Positions 62,072 through 64,000 of a stretch of 64,000 bases of DNA are shown here, piece after piece. The notes under the pieces are model-generated. The model did no database searches, was not told the DNA's origin, and saw only the letters and a program-made list of their open reading frames with translations. Source of the stretch: Oscheius onirici (lineage: Eukaryota; Nematoda; Chromadorea; Rhabditida; Rhabditidae); assembly GCA_932521025.1 (NCBI GenBank), contig OW051470.1, forward strand, positions 3,024,501 through 3,088,500, given 5' to 3'. Position numbers and translations under genes: made by a program. Each line of letters starts with the position of its first letter. Position 1 is the first letter of the stretch.

Positions 62072-62237
62072 ATAGCGTTTGTTCTAATTTTAAACTTCTG
62101 TGCCTTTTACAGCCATAAACGTTTTATAAACCCCTTCTTCTGTTTTCACCTGTGTTTAGTCAGTTTTTTACCTTTTGTCAAACTCTCACATTATTTCAAA
62201 CTGGTTTCAGGCCGTGTCCGCTTGCTGCGGAATTCGG

Positions 62238-63953
62238 ATGTCGGAGAACACCGTTCCCATTTCCGTCTGCTACGCCGATTATAAGCCAGATTTTGTCGAA
62301 GAGCCACAACGACAGATTTCAGAAAGAGATCCTCAAGACGAGAGCCCTTCTCAGTATGCTCCTACCATATTATTTACAACATATTTTCAGACCAATTGTT
62401 CAGGAAAGTACCAAGAACAAGGAGAACGAACATCAAAAGTACATCGACCGTCTAGCCAAGCCGAAGAAGCCGTTTCCTGGGGGTATTTATCACTAGTTTT
62501 TTTTTCCTTAAAACAAGTTTTAGGGCCTATTCGGGAAAATATAAGACCTAAAACGATTGCTTTTGGTAAAACGATCAACGTCTCTCAGTGCATCGAAGGA
62601 GCTCCTGCCAAAAATCTCAAGCTAAGAAAGGAAAATATGGATCGACCTCCTCTGGCAACACATCACGAAAATGGCCAGGGAGAAGAGCAGCCGGTTGTTA
62701 AGAAGACCTCTGCGCCGCCGAAGACATCTCCACGTGTAACAGAAAGCAAAGTGGATCCGGTTCAAGACGTTGTCGCTCGTTTTGAAGCTATGTTGCATGA
62801 ACGCGATCAACAAATGAAAGACGTTCAAGCTCAGCTTACAGGCAAGTTTAAGGTGATCAGTGATCACCTAGCCCGTTTAAAAATTGACCAGGTTCGCGGC
62901 AGTAAGGTGAATTTTTAAACATTTTATACATGACTCCAGTATGCCAAAATTAAAATGTTCCAGGGTACCTCGATTAGCTGATAAATGTCAAACTGGCACA
63001 GGCTCTGTGGACAGCCCTATTTACCTTTAATATCTCTGCTTTAGAACTTCGCACGATGGCCGTTGTTCCACACGATCCGACATCTGGCGCTTCCTACAGA
63101 TATACAAACGACGAAAACGAACTTCTCCGTAGTCTTAACCATGCTCTGCAGCGAAATCCGAACTTTGCCAAAGCTGTCCTCACTGCCTGTCGTGAACACC
63201 TTTCAAGAGTTAGTTTTCTCTTTTTATACGTTCGAAATAATAATCAGACTGAACAACCAGCATTCCAAGGGGTCAGACGGTCTATGCCGAATCCTCAACG
63301 CAACAATCAACGCAATTGGAATGAGCCGGAAGGCTCGGAAAATCGTAGACAAGACAACTATCAGAGGTTTCCCTTTTATATCTGTTTTACTCATTGATTC
63401 TTCTAGAAATTCGACTGTTACTGAGAAAATCACACTGGAACGCAGCTACCAGAAGGACTATCCTTATTCCGTCGACTCTCGCAGGTTTCTAGAGCGTCGT
63501 CCTCCTTCTCCACACAGACAAAATGGTACGTTTATTGTTTTTAAGCTTTAAGAGTAATGTAGACTACGGTCAGCACTCTACTTATCGCGACGGAATGAGT
63601 ATTGCTGTTCAGCCGGAAAGACGTCATTATCGAAGTCCTTCTCCGCGCTTAGAACTTCCTAGATCGACGTATAGGGCCGGACAGAGTGTCGCCTTCGCTC
63701 CCAGTTCTGCTAATGTTCTTCACGACTTTGACGAGTAGGTTATTTCGAAATCCTAACTGATTTTTGTAGCTTTTCTGACGGAGCCTCTGAGCACAATATC
63801 TCACATCCGGATTTCGATGAACTCGATGAATACAGTACCCCGGGACCAGCAGGTTTCTTATTATTTGGGAAAACGTAATTTGTTTTTTTAGACAAGAGTC
63901 AGCGCCAAGCCGAAAGAAAGGCGCGTATGGCCACCAATTCGAGTCGCCGTTGA
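62238..63953 (+). CDS. Coiled-coil protein, possible SAS-5-like centriole factor
   Basis: An acceptor TTTCAG near 62210 precedes the ATG at 62238. Exons join in phase: the weak-looking end at GGCA|GTAAG near 62904 joins cleanly to the acceptor near 63044, so the two apparent halves are one gene of about 440 residues. The order is a disordered N-terminus (MSENTVPISVCYADYKPDFV), a coiled coil near 170-210 (VARFEAMLHERDQQMKDVQA), a helical domain (NELLRSLNHALQRNPNFAKA), a Ser/Arg-rich linker and a basic C-terminal helix (QRQAERKARMA). This order and length resemble SAS-5 (coiled coil, then Implico domain, then SAS-6-binding tail), but I cannot align it from memory. The intron at about 63367-63407 does not keep the frame, so that join is doubtful. 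It is downstream of ACBP. Confidence 0.55.
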
Positions 63954-64000
63954 CGATTCCTCCGATGGATTCTTCACTTCGTCGACCATCTTTTTCTGTA

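Noticed and set aside
62964-62981. Short terminal exon ending the coiled-coil gene early
   Set aside because: The alternative donor at GGCA|GTAAG joins in frame to a long, protein-like set of exons, which is the better model. The short form may still exist as an isoform.

Overview
The window reads as genomic DNA from a rhabditid nematode close to Caenorhabditis. Evidence: many very short introns (about 35-60 bp) ending in TTTCAG; a 91-residue SUMO that closely matches smo-1; nematode-type chemoreceptors (Srh/Sri-like and Str) and a DMSR-type neuropeptide receptor; tandem acyltransferase-3/SGNH (oac-type) genes; start codons directly after a splice acceptor, as expected for spliced-leader trans-splicing; two same-strand gene pairs about 135-170 bp apart, as in nematode operons; and many short inverted-repeat transposons. 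No prokaryotic, viral or CRISPR features were seen.

Layout. 1-0.7 kb: 5' end of an unrecognised gene (-) running off the left edge. 1.1-2.1 kb: a MITE split by a composite transposon. 2.3-3.05 kb: small BTB protein (+). 3.4-4.8 kb: Tudor-domain protein (-). 5.0 kb: 65-residue charged protein (+). 6.3-7.06 kb: SUMO (+). 7.7-8.9 kb: Srh/Sri-like receptor (+). 9.0-10.9 kb: DMSR-like peptide receptor (-). 10.9-17.5 kb: gene-poor. 17.5-19.3 kb: Str receptor (-). 21.0-22.2 kb: unrecognised charged protein (-), apparently frameshifted. 22.9-36.5 kb: three tandem AT3-SGNH acyltransferase genes (+) with mosaic near-identity. 36.7-37.3 kb: NDUFA5 subunit of complex I (-). 37.9-40.0 kb: DEP-domain (LET-99/DEPDC1-like) protein (-). 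40.3-41.2 kb: repeats plus a stray exon copy. 41.7-44.0 kb: NDC80 (+). 44.6-47.2 kb: small uncertain coding signals. 47.6-50.0 kb: arrestin-domain protein (+) with transposons in its introns. 50.8-52.6 kb: alpha-tubulin (-) with a MITE in an intron. 52.7-55.6 kb: MITE-rich desert. 56.0-59.5 kb: PARP-1 (-). 59.6-60.7 kb: PGAP3/PER1 (-), just upstream of PARP-1. 61.05-61.5 kb: pogo/Tc1-like MITE. 61.7-62.07 kb: acyl-CoA-binding protein (+). 62.2-63.95 kb: coiled-coil protein that may be a SAS-5-like centriole factor (+).

Functionally this is a mixed autosomal-type neighbourhood: housekeeping and cell-division genes (SUMO, NDC80, DEP protein, alpha-tubulin, PARP-1, complex I, ACBP, PGAP3) interleaved with fast-evolving receptors and a recently rearranged acyltransferase array. 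The most notable points are the mosaic identity of the three acyltransferase copies, a frame-breaking segment they all share, a composite transposon with an 8-bp target duplication and an inverted relative 39 kb away, and an 88-bp antisense copy of a DEP-gene exon in a repeat patch. Gene models were spliced by eye and need transcript support.
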